Below are positions 26,266-35,273 of a stretch of 64,000 nt of DNA, piece after piece. The position numbers and the translations under genes were made by a program. This DNA is from an uncultured Pseudomonadales bacterium. Lineage in GTDB: Bacteria > Pseudomonadota > Gammaproteobacteria > Pseudomonadales > Pseudohongiellaceae. Below the pieces are notes generated by a model, which saw only the letters and a program-made list of their open reading frames with translations, was not told where the DNA came from and did not search any database. Each line of letters starts with the position of its first letter. The first letter of the stretch is position 1. The stretch lies in NCBI GenBank assembly GCA_943789335.1, contig CALSTS010000007.1, positions 24,832 through 88,831 of the forward strand, written 5' to 3'.

Positions 26266-28287
26266 TTAGAAACGATACCTGGCGCCTAATTCTAAAGATC
26301 GCCCGCTTTCCGGCGCAAAACCTCTCAAAAATGATGTCGACAACCTGATTTCTTCATCTGTGATATTGCGCAGCTTTGAAAATAATATCAATTCGCCATT
26401 ACTCACATTATTTATTGTGTAATTTAATTCGGCATCCAATCGCGTATAACTTCCTGTTGGGAATTCATTTGCTCCAGGATTATTTTGAGAAAAGGCATGT
26501 AGCATAGATAAAGATGATGACAAGTTACCATTATCATAATTTATTTCAGAACCAATTCTATATGGTGGCATTCTAGGAACATCTCCGACAGTATCAAGTT
26601 TTCCTATAATGCTATCCGCGAATAACCTGGTCGCCCACTCATTATTTATAAGGTAATTTAAATCAATCTCCAAGCCATAAAATTTTGCATCTTCTTGCTG
26701 GTATCTTCTAACAGGTATCTCATTTATTTCAGCGCCTGTAGTCTCAAGAAATATATAATCTGAAAAGCGGTTATAAAAAAATGTTAATGTTGAATCCAGA
26801 TCTCCGTAATCAAAATATACACTTAAATCACTGTTATTCGCTTTTTCTTCCTGCAAGGCAGTATTGCCTATTTCACATGCTGCTGACGCAAAGTGCACAA
26901 CACAATCATTTATATTCGTTAGACTAAAATTTGAATATAACTCTTCAGTCCATGGAGATCTTTCTGAATGTGAAGTGGCTAAACCAATTGTAAAATATGC
27001 ATTCAAATCATATAAAACTGATCCTGAATAACTGAATGTAGAAAAACTTTTTCTAGGTGCCACATTATTTTTAGTGGAAAATTCATCACGATTTATTCTA
27101 GCGCCAAATTCAAATGTAAAGGGGTTAATATGCAAAGCTTCTACCAGATATAAACCAAATGAATCTGTATCAGTTTCAGGAATAAAACTCTCTTCTCCAA
27201 CCGCGCCAAATAATTCACTATTGATTTGCAAACCCAGAATGCCGTGCCAATTATTTATTTCATAATGTGATAGTTGTAAACGCTGTGAAACAGAATCGTT
27301 ACTAAAACGTGTACCTATTGCACCATCTCCTTCCAGCTCCACATGTTGGTAATTTGTTAAGCTCATACGATAAGAGATGTTCTCAATAAAGCTATTAAAA
27401 TCATTCCATTCGCCTCTCAAATCATAGCGTGTACGTTCCAAATCTATACTTGTGAAATCTGCTTCTTCTGCCTCAGCGGGAACTTCTTCATGTTCATGAG
27501 CGTGAATTCCAGCAGGCAAGCCATAAAATGTTTCCATCTCATTTATTGCAAAACCGATATAACCATTATTGAAAATATAGGATAAGCCAACTGTAGCTGA
27601 AGTTGAACGACCTCCGGTATTGGCAATAAAGCCATTGAAGTTTTCTTCATCTGGATCATCCATCCATCTCGGATCGATGGCTAAACCAGGCACTTCCAGA
27701 TCATTCCAATCTCTATTAGTAAGATCCAAATGTATCGCAACCGGGCCTACAGGAAATTCTAATTCTCCCACAAAAGTATCCATATCACTTGCTGTGTTAT
27801 GACGGAATTCAAACTCAGCAGACGCAGGCAATAATGACTCAGCGATGCGGCTGTCCACTATATTGACGACACCCCCAATCGCTCCACCACCATAAAGTAA
27901 AGTAGAAGGTCCTCGCATAACTTCAATGCTATCGGCCAGCATAGGTTCAATCGTGTTGGCATGATCAGCTGAGTTGCCTGCAGCATCAGCATTGATCATT
28001 CCATTACTTAAATTCATCACTCGCCTGCCTTGCTGACCTCTAATAACAGGTTGCCCAACTGCCGGGCCGAAGGATGCATTATTAATACCTGGCTGAGTTG
28101 CCAATGTATCGCCAACCGTGGCTTTCACTTTACTTATTAATTCGCCTCCAGTGATTATAGTGACAGGCAATGCTGTTTCAGAATTCCTGACATGCACACC
28201 TTCAATAACTAATTCAAAGTCAGCTTCTTGAGCATTTAGATCTGTCATTGCCAGCAAAGGCAATAAATACAAAAGTTTTGATTTCAT
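26266..28287 (-). CDS. TonB-dependent outer-membrane receptor, ZnuD-like (probable zinc uptake)
   Basis: About 673 residues from the ATG at 28285-28287, which gives a good signal peptide (MKSKLLYLLPLLAM-xx-LNAQ); the frame could start 13 codons earlier. Plug-domain motifs are QPVIRGQQGRRV and IEVMRGPSTLLYGGGAIGGVVNIVD, followed by a 22-strand-type barrel ending in Phe (LELGARYRF). A His-rich extracellular loop, HAHEHEE at about 262-268 after YGLPAGI, is the hallmark of ZnuD-type zinc receptors. No TonB-box-like carboxypeptidase extension is seen. The upstream gene encodes a small secreted His/Cys protein. A perfect 8-3-8 palindrome lies just before the start codon. Confidence 0.87.
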   Translation of the reverse strand: MKSKLLYLLPLLAMTDLNAQEADFELVIEGVHVRNSETALPVTIITGGELISKVKATVGDTLATQPGINNASFGPAVGQPVIRGQQGRRVMNLSNGMINADAAGNSADHANTIEPMLADSIEVMRGPSTLLYGGGAIGGVVNIVDSRIAESLLPASAEFEFRHNTASDMDTFVGELEFPVGPVAIHLDLTNRDWNDLEVPGLAIDPRWMDDPDEENFNGFIANTGGRSTSATVGLSYIFNNGYIGFAINEMETFYGLPAGIHAHEHEEVPAEAEEADFTSIDLERTRYDLRGEWNDFNSFIENISYRMSLTNYQHVELEGDGAIGTRFSNDSVSQRLQLSHYEINNWHGILGLQINSELFGAVGEESFIPETDTDSFGLYLVEALHINPFTFEFGARINRDEFSTKNNVAPRKSFSTFSYSGSVLYDLNAYFTIGLATSHSERSPWTEELYSNFSLTNINDCVVHFASAACEIGNTALQEEKANNSDLSVYFDYGDLDSTLTFFYNRFSDYIFLETTGAEINEIPVRRYQQEDAKFYGLEIDLNYLINNEWATRLFADSIIGKLDTVGDVPRMPPYRIGSEINYDNGNLSSSLSMLHAFSQNNPGANEFPTGSYTRLDAELNYTINNVSNGELILFSKLRNITDEEIRLSTSFLRGFAPESGRSLELGARYRF

Positions 28288-28296
28288 GATTCTCAC

Positions 28297-28315
28297 TGTT
28301 TCAAACATTGAAACA
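28297..28315. promoter_or_regulatory. Perfect 8-3-8 palindrome before the ZnuD-like gene
   Basis: TGTTTCAA, spacer ACA, TTGAAACA, lying 10 bases upstream of the receptor ATG and overlapping its likely ribosome-binding region. It could be an operator or an RNA hairpin that controls translation. It does not match the Zur consensus I know. Confidence 0.4.
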
Positions 28316-28352
28316 TAACCGCTCATAAGCGAGCAGTCAGACTAGCGCAGTG

Positions 28353-28634
28353 TTAAGAGTAAAAATGTGGGGGTGATCGACCTTGATAGGAGGGGTAATG
28401 AGAAGAAAAATAACCTTGCTCAGCAAATACACTAAAGTAAATTAATTTCGCTTCGAAGGGCTTGGTAGAAGTTTGAGTGACAATGCCTTGATCATGGGAA
28501 TCAAAATGACAAAGCACACAATCAATTTGGTGCTCAATATGATCATGTATAGGTGAATTCTGAACAGCTTGAACACCAAGCAGCGTAAAGGCCAGGAACC
28601 AAACTAACAGCTTTTGTTTACTCAATTTAATCAT
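28353..28634 (-). CDS. Small secreted His/Cys-containing protein upstream of the ZnuD-like receptor
   Basis: About 93 residues from the ATG at 28634 (the frame begins seven codons earlier). A signal peptide (LLVWFLAFTLLGVQAV) precedes HDHIEHQIDCVLCHFDSHDQ, which has several His and two Cys that could bind metal; CVLCH also fits a c-type heme site, although so small a heme protein would be unusual. It resembles the short DUF2946-like proteins next to metal receptor genes, but I cannot assign a family firmly. It is about 65 bases from the receptor start and probably co-transcribed, suggesting a metal-capture role. Confidence 0.65.
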   Translation of the reverse strand: MIKLSKQKLLVWFLAFTLLGVQAVQNSPIHDHIEHQIDCVLCHFDSHDQGIVTQTSTKPFEAKLIYFSVFAEQGYFSSHYPSYQGRSPPHFYS

Positions 28635-28705
28635 CCTTCGTAGATGATAAGGCAAAGCTACTGAAATTCAACTATAAAATTTTTTACTTTAACGAATTAG
28701 TCTGC

Positions 28706-29206
28706 CTATTCTTCTATATTTGGAGGAGTTTCCGTTCCGCCACGACGGCTTCGACGGGGATGCTGCCGTTCAAATTCTTCAGCTAATTCCTGCCGACGCC
28801 TTTCGGAAAGCTCTCGGTAGCGCCGATAGCTTTGTCTTACCGCCGCTTTCTCTTCCTCAGACATGTTCTCAAAGGCTTCAAAATTATTTCTAATACGTTC
28901 TCGCCTTTCCTGCACAAGCTCAGAAAGCTCTCTTCTTCGACGCCTAACTCTATCTCTTTGCTCTGGCGGCATAGATCGCCAACGTTCAATTCTACTAAGC
29001 ATACGCTGCTGTTGCGTCGCTTCTAAATTATCCCAAGAGTCTTCGAATCGAGATAACATTTGTTGCTGCTCTGTATTTAAATTCTCCCAACTCATCTTAG
29101 GCAGCGCTGTTGGCTGAGCGGATATCTGCGCAGAGAAAAAACAAACAACTATGCTAAACAATAAACTTAAGATGCTCTTTTTAAATTTAATTTTAGAAAT
29201 CATCAT
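28706..29206 (-). CDS. DUF3106-like Arg/Glu-rich secreted protein
   Basis: A 166-residue protein with a signal peptide (cleavage near AQISAQ, about 30) followed by a DUF3106-like region (MSWENLNTEQQQMLSRFEDSWDNL, and RWRSMPPEQRDRVRRRRRE split across about 60-95). It is highly charged and alpha-helical, somewhat like CpxP/Spy periplasmic chaperones. Its start overlaps the end of the DUF3619-like gene by about 14 bases, so it is the last gene of the third ECF sigma operon. Function unknown; a periplasmic stress sensor or chaperone is plausible. Confidence 0.75.
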   Translation of the reverse strand: MMISKIKFKKSILSLLFSIVVCFFSAQISAQPTALPKMSWENLNTEQQQMLSRFEDSWDNLEATQQQRMLSRIERWRSMPPEQRDRVRRRRRELSELVQERRERIRNNFEAFENMSEEEKAAVRQSYRRYRELSERRRQELAEEFERQHPRRSRRGGTETPPNIEE

Positions 29207-29570
29207 TCATGCTCAACCATTGGTAGAACTCAATATCATCATAGAGTTCAAAACTATCATCAGCGCTGAGTATTTCAATATCTTCTAATTCAGATAAAGT
29301 AATATCTGATGCTCCGACTCCCATATTGAAATAAAAACCGATACCTAAGACCAACATGCAAGCCGCTATAGCACTACTTGATAGCAAGGGGTTTTGATTA
29401 AAAAGCCGCTGATAAAAAAATGAATTTTTTCCTTCGAGTTTTCCTTCAAGTGCCTGGTGGCGAATGTGAGTAAGGCGCGATAACGTCTGTGCATCCAGCC
29501 GATCACAGCTACTATCGAGCTCTTGTTTAATCTCTTGGGTAAATCGTTGGTCTGACTTTTTCTGGTTCAT
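29193..29570 (-). CDS. DUF3619-like membrane protein, possible anti-sigma partner
   Basis: About 125 residues from the ATG at 29570, which overlaps the sigma stop (ATGA); the open frame runs farther upstream inside the sigma gene but that part lacks family character. It has a cytoplasmic N-terminal segment (FTQEIKQELDSSCDRLDAQTLSRL in pieces), one membrane segment (SSSAIAACMLVLGIGFYFNM) and an acidic C-terminus (LSELEDIEILSADDSFELYDDIE). Topology and position between an ECF sigma factor and a periplasmic charged protein fit a membrane anti-sigma or DUF3619 protein. No zinc motif is present. Confidence 0.72.
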   Translation of the reverse strand: MNQKKSDQRFTQEIKQELDSSCDRLDAQTLSRLTHIRHQALEGKLEGKNSFFYQRLFNQNPLLSSSAIAACMLVLGIGFYFNMGVGASDITLSELEDIEILSADDSFELYDDIEFYQWLSMNDDF

Positions 29571-30223
29571 AACCTTACCGATTCCAGTTTGTTTTTTAAA
29601 AAAGTACGAGCTCTTGAGTAATGTGATTTTATCGTTCCTACAGAACAAGACATTGCCACCGCAGTTTCCTTTTCACTTAAGCCTTCCCATGCTCGAAGTA
29701 AAAATACCTGCTGCTGCTTGAGAGGCAGTTCCTGCAAGGCCTCCTCCAGCATAGCGATAGATTGGCCAGTTTGCACCAAGCTTTCGGGGCTAGGCATTTT
29801 CTCGTCTTCGAATTCTGGTTCTCCTATATCCGTAGTGCCGTCCTTAGAGCTATCCTTAAAACTTCCTTTGTCATTTGATGAGATCCAGGTACCAAAACGC
29901 TTCATTATTGCCGTTCTTCGATGCCAGTCCATAATGCGGTTACTTAATATTTTATGAAATAATAACTCCCAATCCTGAACTTCCTTATTTGAATATTTAT
30001 TAATCAATGAAACCATCGCATCCTGGACAATATCTAAGGCGTCATCAGTATTTCCTGTCGCGATTTGGGCTCGACGGAAAGCTCTCTTCTCGATAGACGA
30101 AAAAAATTTAGCCATTGCTTGAGACTTGTCCAGAGATTTTTCCCTCAGATTGACTCTATCCGTCTGAACATCATAGCCCAGAGCAAAAAGGCTGTCATAA
30201 CTGCTGGCAAGAAGAGAACTCAT
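29567..30223 (-). CDS. ECF sigma factor (third in the window)
   Basis: A 218-residue sigma factor. Region 2 includes AFRRAQIATGNTDDALDIVQ and the LFHKILSNRIMDWHRR block. Region 4 (about 155-210) has LPLKQQQVFLLRAWEGLSEKETAVAMSCSV and GTIKSHYSRARTFLKNKL. The interdomain linker is long and charged. Its stop overlaps the next gene (ATGA), and the R/E-rich secreted protein gene lies 11 bases upstream, so four genes form one unit. The pattern sigma, DUF3619-like, DUF3106-like recurs in beta- and gammaproteobacteria. Confidence 0.88.
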   Translation of the reverse strand: MSSLLASSYDSLFALGYDVQTDRVNLREKSLDKSQAMAKFFSSIEKRAFRRAQIATGNTDDALDIVQDAMVSLINKYSNKEVQDWELLFHKILSNRIMDWHRRTAIMKRFGTWISSNDKGSFKDSSKDGTTDIGEPEFEDEKMPSPESLVQTGQSIAMLEEALQELPLKQQQVFLLRAWEGLSEKETAVAMSCSVGTIKSHYSRARTFLKNKLESVRL

Positions 30224-30234
30224 AAGATTCTTTA

Positions 30235-30660
30235 TTAACGCCCTCGGGGGCCACCTTGCTCAGGCCCTCTTCGATTCCGATTAGGCCCTTGGCCTCTCTC
30301 AAAGCCCGGCCTATCCGTAAGCATTGCTCTGTTGATACGGCCATCTTCTAAAGCTTCAGCAATATTAGGGTACTGCTCTGCAAATTCAGCTCGCGCTTGT
30401 TCACGTTCAGCCGCACGCTGAGCCCGTAAAGCTTCAATTTCAGCAGCTAATTCCGGATTTTCTTCAGAAATTTCAACCCACCTATCTTCGCGCCTGGCCT
30501 CCATTTCACCCCGACGTTCTTCTCTGCGCTCCTCAAAAGCAGCTCGACGCTCAGCATCAGTCGCTTCAGAGTCTTGTGCAAGAACACCGCCAACACCAAA
30601 AGCAGCAGCACTTACTATTACCGTGGCGCCTAGTATTACCTTGAATTTATTCATCTTCAT
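30235..30660 (-). CDS. Secreted Arg/Glu-rich protein at the head of the third ECF operon
   Basis: A 141-residue protein with a signal peptide (cleavage after GGVLAQ, about 29). The rest is almost all charged helix (AERRAAFEERREERRGEME in part), then the less repetitive NPELAAEIEALRAQRAA and a Pro/Gly/Arg-rich tail (RRGPEQGGPRGR). I do not recognise a family; the composition is close to that of the DUF3106-like protein at the other end of the operon. Only 11 bases separate it from the sigma gene. It could be a periplasmic stress chaperone or a low-complexity sensor. Confidence 0.7.
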   Translation of the reverse strand: MKMNKFKVILGATVIVSAAAFGVGGVLAQDSEATDAERRAAFEERREERRGEMEARREDRWVEISEENPELAAEIEALRAQRAAEREQARAEFAEQYPNIAEALEDGRINRAMLTDRPGFERGQGPNRNRRGPEQGGPRGR

Positions 30661-30857
30661 TCTCCGTTTTTAACAATAGATTATTTTTGAATTTGTACTG
30701 ATTAAAACGCTCAAACGGAAAATAGGTTTACTAATTAATAAAAAAAATATGCTTTTTAAAGAGAAACCTGAATTTAACTAAGGAAATAGCAAAGGGGTAG
30801 AATTTAAATAAGACTCAGGTAAAACGAGTCATGAGCTTTAACTAAGCAGTTAACTAT

Positions 30858-32045
30858 CTAGTAAGTATGCACACGCTTATCGGCTTCATTATTAAGCCAA
30901 GCGTAAAAATCTTCTTGTAACGCTGGAATACCCCCTGGATAACTCAAGTTTAACTGCACCGTGCTATTTGTTGGTGTGCAATAATCATCAGCTAGTTTTT
31001 GTAACAGTGCGGTCAAAGCGCCTTTTCCATTTTCATTATCTAACATGAAATAAACCAAACTCCAGCCCAAGGCATAATGTACTGCTTGCGCCTCGCCTCG
31101 CCAACCTTCAGGTGGAACATCTAGAAAATCTGCCAGAGAAGCAGGATAACCATTCGCAATACTTGATCTAGCGAGGTTTAACCATTCAAGGTTCGGTGAA
31201 ACCTGGGAATACTGCTGGCGCATGCCTAATAATTCAAAATATTCCGCCAGACCTTCATGTAGCCAAAGCGGCCCAGCAGCCAACATACCGTTTAGAATTA
31301 CATGGGCTGCTTCATGCCGTGTAACTGTTAGGGTCTGCTCATCATCTTCATAACTATAAGTGACCGCTTCATTGGTAGCATTCGTATAAAAACCACCAGA
31401 ATTTACCATCCCCTCGCCAGCAACTGAAATTGCATATTCTAGATAACTGCTCCAATCAGGAAAAATAACCACATTCAAATCCACCTGCTTTAAGCGTGCT
31501 TGCCCTACCATACCAGCCAAAATCTCATACATGCTGGTTGCTTGCGCTTGAATCTGATTTCTAAAAAATGGAACTGCGTTAGCTCCCCTAAAATCTATAT
31601 CCAGTTGAAAGTATTCAAATGTAGTTCCCTGCCTAGCGTCAAAAATATCTGTTTCTAAGCCCGCTGGTGGCGAATCACTGAAATGCAATAGACCGTTTTC
31701 ATCCCGCCATTGGTAAATTTGATTAGAGCTGCTTTCAGTAACCTCCCTGATTGGCGCCATATTGCAAGAAAAGTCAGGCCCTGCTTCCATAATTTCTTGT
31801 ATTGAGGCAGCTTCCATACGTTGTTGAGCTGTTTGCCTTAAAGCCGCCACATCAATAGCTAACTGTGACTCTTCAGCTGAAGTTTCGATTCCAGTGACCA
31901 AGGCCGGGGCATCATCCATTAATTCTGGACGCGCCGCATAGGGTATTACATCAGGCCTTTCAGGTGTCAGCTGCTTTTGCAGATACCAAAGTCCGTATAC
32001 ACAGATCACTAGAAAAGCAGCAAAACTTAGGCGTTGTTTATTCAT
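30858..32045 (-). CDS. Membrane-anchored metallopeptidase-like protein with DUF4124 domain
   Basis: A 395-residue protein with one N-terminal membrane anchor (about 6-21). A DUF4124 motif follows (IYQWRDENGLLHFSDSPP, about 110-127). The C-terminal gluzincin-like domain has HEAAH at 244-248 and WLHEGLAEYF at 261-270, giving a HExxH plus downstream Glu zinc site of the DUF1570/M1-like type. It likely acts in the periplasm on peptides or cell-wall-linked proteins, but no substrate is visible. It is divergent from the secreted oligoendopeptidase gene across about 100 bases, so the two may be co-regulated. Confidence 0.82.
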   Translation of the reverse strand: MNKQRLSFAAFLVICVYGLWYLQKQLTPERPDVIPYAARPELMDDAPALVTGIETSAEESQLAIDVAALRQTAQQRMEAASIQEIMEAGPDFSCNMAPIREVTESSSNQIYQWRDENGLLHFSDSPPAGLETDIFDARQGTTFEYFQLDIDFRGANAVPFFRNQIQAQATSMYEILAGMVGQARLKQVDLNVVIFPDWSSYLEYAISVAGEGMVNSGGFYTNATNEAVTYSYEDDEQTLTVTRHEAAHVILNGMLAAGPLWLHEGLAEYFELLGMRQQYSQVSPNLEWLNLARSSIANGYPASLADFLDVPPEGWRGEAQAVHYALGWSLVYFMLDNENGKGALTALLQKLADDYCTPTNSTVQLNLSYPGGIPALQEDFYAWLNNEADKRVHTY

Positions 32046-32144
32046 GGTTATTGAGTATGCTTAAGTGCTATACACTCTTCAACAAATCTTTTTACTTATG
32101 CTTTAATTGAACAATACTACTCAGTTTAACGAGGATCAAATTTG

Positions 32145-34013
32145 ATGAATGTCTCAACTCGGCTATCTACTCTGCTATTTTCTATAATTCTTGGATTTAC
32201 TTGCCTATCAGCCTCAGCTCAGGAACCAGAGCAATATGTCTGGGATCTGACAGATCTCTATGCCAGTCAAGATGATTGGGAAGCCGCTTACACTGATCTT
32301 GAAAACCGCTTACAGAACGTAAATCGCTACCGCGGCACTTTAGGGAATAGCGCTGAAGCAATGGCTGAAGCTCTTACTACTATTTCAAATGCCTACAAAG
32401 AACTAACCCGGGTCTATATCTATACAAGCCTGCGCCGAGATGCTGACCAGCGAGACCCCGCTGAACAAACTCGCTTTGGAAGAGCTATGCAGCTTTACAA
32501 TGATTGGGGAGAAGCAACATCTTGGATGAATCCGGAAATCTTGTCTGTCGGGACAGAAACTATCCATCGATTTCTTGATGAAGAACCGGAACTGGGAAAT
32601 TTTACATTCATGTTAGAAGACACTCTACGTATGGCTCCTTATACCTTAGATGAGCAAACTGAAGCCATATTGGCGCAGGCTTCACTACTATTGGCTTCAC
32701 CTGAACAAATCTATCAAATGTATGCCAATGCCGATATTCCCTGGCCTACCGTAAATTTAAGCGATGGCGAAGAGGTCCAGCTTACACAAGCGGCCTACAG
32801 CTTTTACCGCGGCGTTGAAAATCGTGAAGACAGAAAGCTGGTGTTTGATACCTTTTGGGGTGCTTGGCAGCAATATGCAGACGGTATGGGCGCAACACTC
32901 AGCTCAGAGGTCCAAGCTAATTTGTTTTCTGCTCGAGCCAGGTCTTATGATTCAGTCCTGCAACAAAATCTGTTTCAGGATGGCCTGCCACCTGAGACAT
33001 ATACTCAGCTAGTCACCCAGGTGAACAACTCACTACCTATCTTCCACCGATATTTGAGTTTGCGCGGGCGCATGCTGGGTATTGAAGATCTACGCTATTA
33101 CGATATCTACCCGCCACTGCTTGAATTGGATACTGGGGTTTTCGACATTGAACGCTCGAAAGAAATCACCTTCGAAGCACTGCAACCTTTCGGTGAAACC
33201 TATCTCAATTTACTGGCTGAGGGTCTTTCCCAAGATTGGATGCACAGCCATCCGCAACCCGGCAAAACGTCCGGTGCTTATATGAGCGGGTCTGCCTATG
33301 ATGTACACCCTTATATCCTACTAAATCATAATGATGACTATAACGCCCTATCAACATTTGCTCATGAGTGGGGACATGCTGTGCATTCCCTTCTAGCCAA
33401 TGCTAACAACCCCTGGGAAACTGCTGATTACTCAACCTTTATTGCAGAAATGGCCTCAACCATTAATGAGATTTTGCTAGAGGAATATATGATTGCTAAT
33501 GCTGCAACAGATGAAGAGAGACTGTTTTATCTGGGCAATGCCTTGGAAAGCATTCGGGGCACTTTTTTTCGCCAAACTATGTTTGCAGAATTTGAGTTGG
33601 CTATTCATCAGATGGCAGAAAATGGAGAGCCCCTTAACGGCACAGTCTTGAGTGAAACCTATGGCGATCTGTTGAAACGCTATCACGGACATGATGAAGG
33701 TGTACTAACAATTGATGACGCCTATAGCGTTGAATGGGCCTACATTCCTCACTTTTACTACGACTTTTATGTGTTTCAGTATGCTACCAGCATTACTGGT
33801 GCTGCCTGGTTTGCCGAAAAATTTCTAGCCGGTGACGTGCAGGTGCGCGATAACTTTTTGAATGTCCTTAGTGCAGGCGGCTCTGATTACCCTCACAACA
33901 TTCTGTTAAATGAGGCTGGTTTAGATATGACTCAAGCAGAGGCCTATGAGCCTGTGATTCGCCGTATGAATTCTTTAATGGATAGAATTGAAGGTATTCT
34001 CGACCAGCAATAA
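32145..34013 (+). CDS. pepF: Secreted oligoendopeptidase F (M3 family)
   Basis: About 622 residues with an apparent signal peptide (LLFSIILGFTCLSASAQ), unusual because most PepF enzymes are cytosolic. The mature part begins YVWDLTDLYAS, as in PepF. The zinc site HEWGH is at about 407-411, and the third ligand Glu is in FIAEMASTINEILL about 25 residues later. The start ATG at 32145 follows GAGGA. PepF cleaves short peptides; an exported copy could process peptides in the periplasm. A 9-bp hairpin overlaps the stop codon. Confidence 0.9.
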   Translation: MNVSTRLSTLLFSIILGFTCLSASAQEPEQYVWDLTDLYASQDDWEAAYTDLENRLQNVNRYRGTLGNSAEAMAEALTTISNAYKELTRVYIYTSLRRDADQRDPAEQTRFGRAMQLYNDWGEATSWMNPEILSVGTETIHRFLDEEPELGNFTFMLEDTLRMAPYTLDEQTEAILAQASLLLASPEQIYQMYANADIPWPTVNLSDGEEVQLTQAAYSFYRGVENREDRKLVFDTFWGAWQQYADGMGATLSSEVQANLFSARARSYDSVLQQNLFQDGLPPETYTQLVTQVNNSLPIFHRYLSLRGRMLGIEDLRYYDIYPPLLELDTGVFDIERSKEITFEALQPFGETYLNLLAEGLSQDWMHSHPQPGKTSGAYMSGSAYDVHPYILLNHNDDYNALSTFAHEWGHAVHSLLANANNPWETADYSTFIAEMASTINEILLEEYMIANAATDEERLFYLGNALESIRGTFFRQTMFAEFELAIHQMAENGEPLNGTVLSETYGDLLKRYHGHDEGVLTIDDAYSVEWAYIPHFYYDFYVFQYATSITGAAWFAEKFLAGDVQVRDNFLNVLSAGGSDYPHNILLNEAGLDMTQAEAYEPVIRRMNSLMDRIEGILDQQ

Positions 34014-34079
34014 TCGTATTGCTGGCCTTGAGATATTCCTACTTTTGTTTATGTCACATTTTATTGACAGCAAGCGTCC

Positions 34080-35273
34080 TTAAAAGAAAGCATCAACCTG
34101 AATAGTAAAACGATTATCGTCAGCTATCGGACCTTCTCCAGATAAATCTGAAAATTCACCTCTCAGGTTAATATTTTGACGAATGTAATGTGATACGCCG
34201 AGAGTGATTGCATCTATTTGATACAGTCCATTACTAATTTCATAAGAATCATAACGTGCTATTGGCGTCACAAGAGTTCTTCCTTCCCTTTGCAAGTTAT
34301 AAAAACCCTGTATATAAAAAGAATCATTTGCTTCCTCACCATTACCACCGATCAAATCATCATTTGACCGCATAAACACAGCATTAATAATCAGATTATT
34401 TAGGCTTACCCACTCCACATCAAGCGCCGCCCGAGAATAATCTCGATCTGCAAGGAAGCAGGGATCTCCAATATTTTTTCCCCCCGCACTCTGCATAGAA
34501 CAACTGCCATTTATGTACATGCCCCCTAAAATAAAATTCGGGTTAAATTCGTACGCAACTCGACTAATTACCGTACTTGCATCTTCACCCTCATTGTCAT
34601 TAGCGACTCCGCTGAAACTTAAGCCATAAAAGAAATTATTGGCCTTGCCAAATACAGTCAGATTCTGGCGCAAACGTCGTAGACTTGAATCATTATCAGC
34701 ACCACCAAAACTCTGATCGATAACAGAATTTCTGTTTATGGTGACTCGTCGAGAATTAGTATAAGAATTATAAGGATCAAAATAGAAACTTGGAGCTCTG
34801 GAAACCTGAAAGTTAAGTGCAGAATTCAGGCTAAAAGTGCCCTGAATTATGCTGGCTTTGACATCAAAGTCATCTTCATCTTCTGCCTCCAACTCTATAA
34901 AACCGGAAAACCCCTGCGCAATCTGACCTGCCACCATAAGTTCTATTTCATGAATTGCTCGTACTTTGGTTTCACCGCTATCTTTCTTATCGAAAGGTCT
35001 GGCGATAATTCCTGCGCTTATAGGCAGTATACTTTCGAGTACATTTGAATTCCCACGAGGGTTGGGTCGAGCTGGTCTCTGCTGCCCTGGCATCACATAA
35101 CCCTGTAATTTGTAGTTCCTGCCAATGCCATTTAAGGCAGGAACTGCTGAATGACAGGAATTACAATTAATATTTTCTCGCTCTGCAAAGGCTGGGATAG
35201 CCTGACTCGAAGTAGTGAACATGAGCAAAAAAAGACCAACAACAAAACTATAGCGGTTAACTAAATTTTTCAA
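34080..35273 (-). CDS. Outer-membrane barrel protein with N-terminal c-type heme motif
   Basis: A 397-residue exported protein: signal peptide (cleavage after SSQA), then FAERENINCNSCHSAVPALN with one CxxCH heme site at 37-41, a linker, and about 300 residues of alternating amphipathic strands ending in Phe (IQVDAFF), typical of a porin-like barrel. The heme-plus-barrel architecture suggests electron transfer across the outer membrane, or a small heme plug on a porin. Similar proteins annotated as cytochrome c occur in other Gram-negatives without a proved function. A second Cys pair (CSMQ, DPCFL near 255-270) may form a disulfide. Confidence 0.75.
   Translation of the reverse strand: MKNLVNRYSFVVGLFLLMFTTSSQAIPAFAERENINCNSCHSAVPALNGIGRNYKLQGYVMPGQQRPARPNPRGNSNVLESILPISAGIIARPFDKKDSGETKVRAIHEIELMVAGQIAQGFSGFIELEAEDEDDFDVKASIIQGTFSLNSALNFQVSRAPSFYFDPYNSYTNSRRVTINRNSVIDQSFGGADNDSSLRRLRQNLTVFGKANNFFYGLSFSGVANDNEGEDASTVISRVAYEFNPNFILGGMYINGSCSMQSAGGKNIGDPCFLADRDYSRAALDVEWVSLNNLIINAVFMRSNDDLIGGNGEEANDSFYIQGFYNLQREGRTLVTPIARYDSYEISNGLYQIDAITLGVSHYIRQNINLRGEFSDLSGEGPIADDNRFTIQVDAFF

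Noticed and set aside
28297..28315. The palindrome as a Zur box
   Set aside because: It lacks the GTTATA/TATAAC core of known Zur sites; kept only as an unassigned palindrome.
28863..29117. Plus-strand Ser/Arg-rich frames opposite the DUF3106-like gene
   Set aside because: They are shadows of a biased, Arg/Glu-rich sense gene.
34005..34026. Nine-base-pair hairpin overlapping the pepF stop as a terminator
   Set aside because: The stem is perfect but no T tract follows, so intrinsic termination is not supported.
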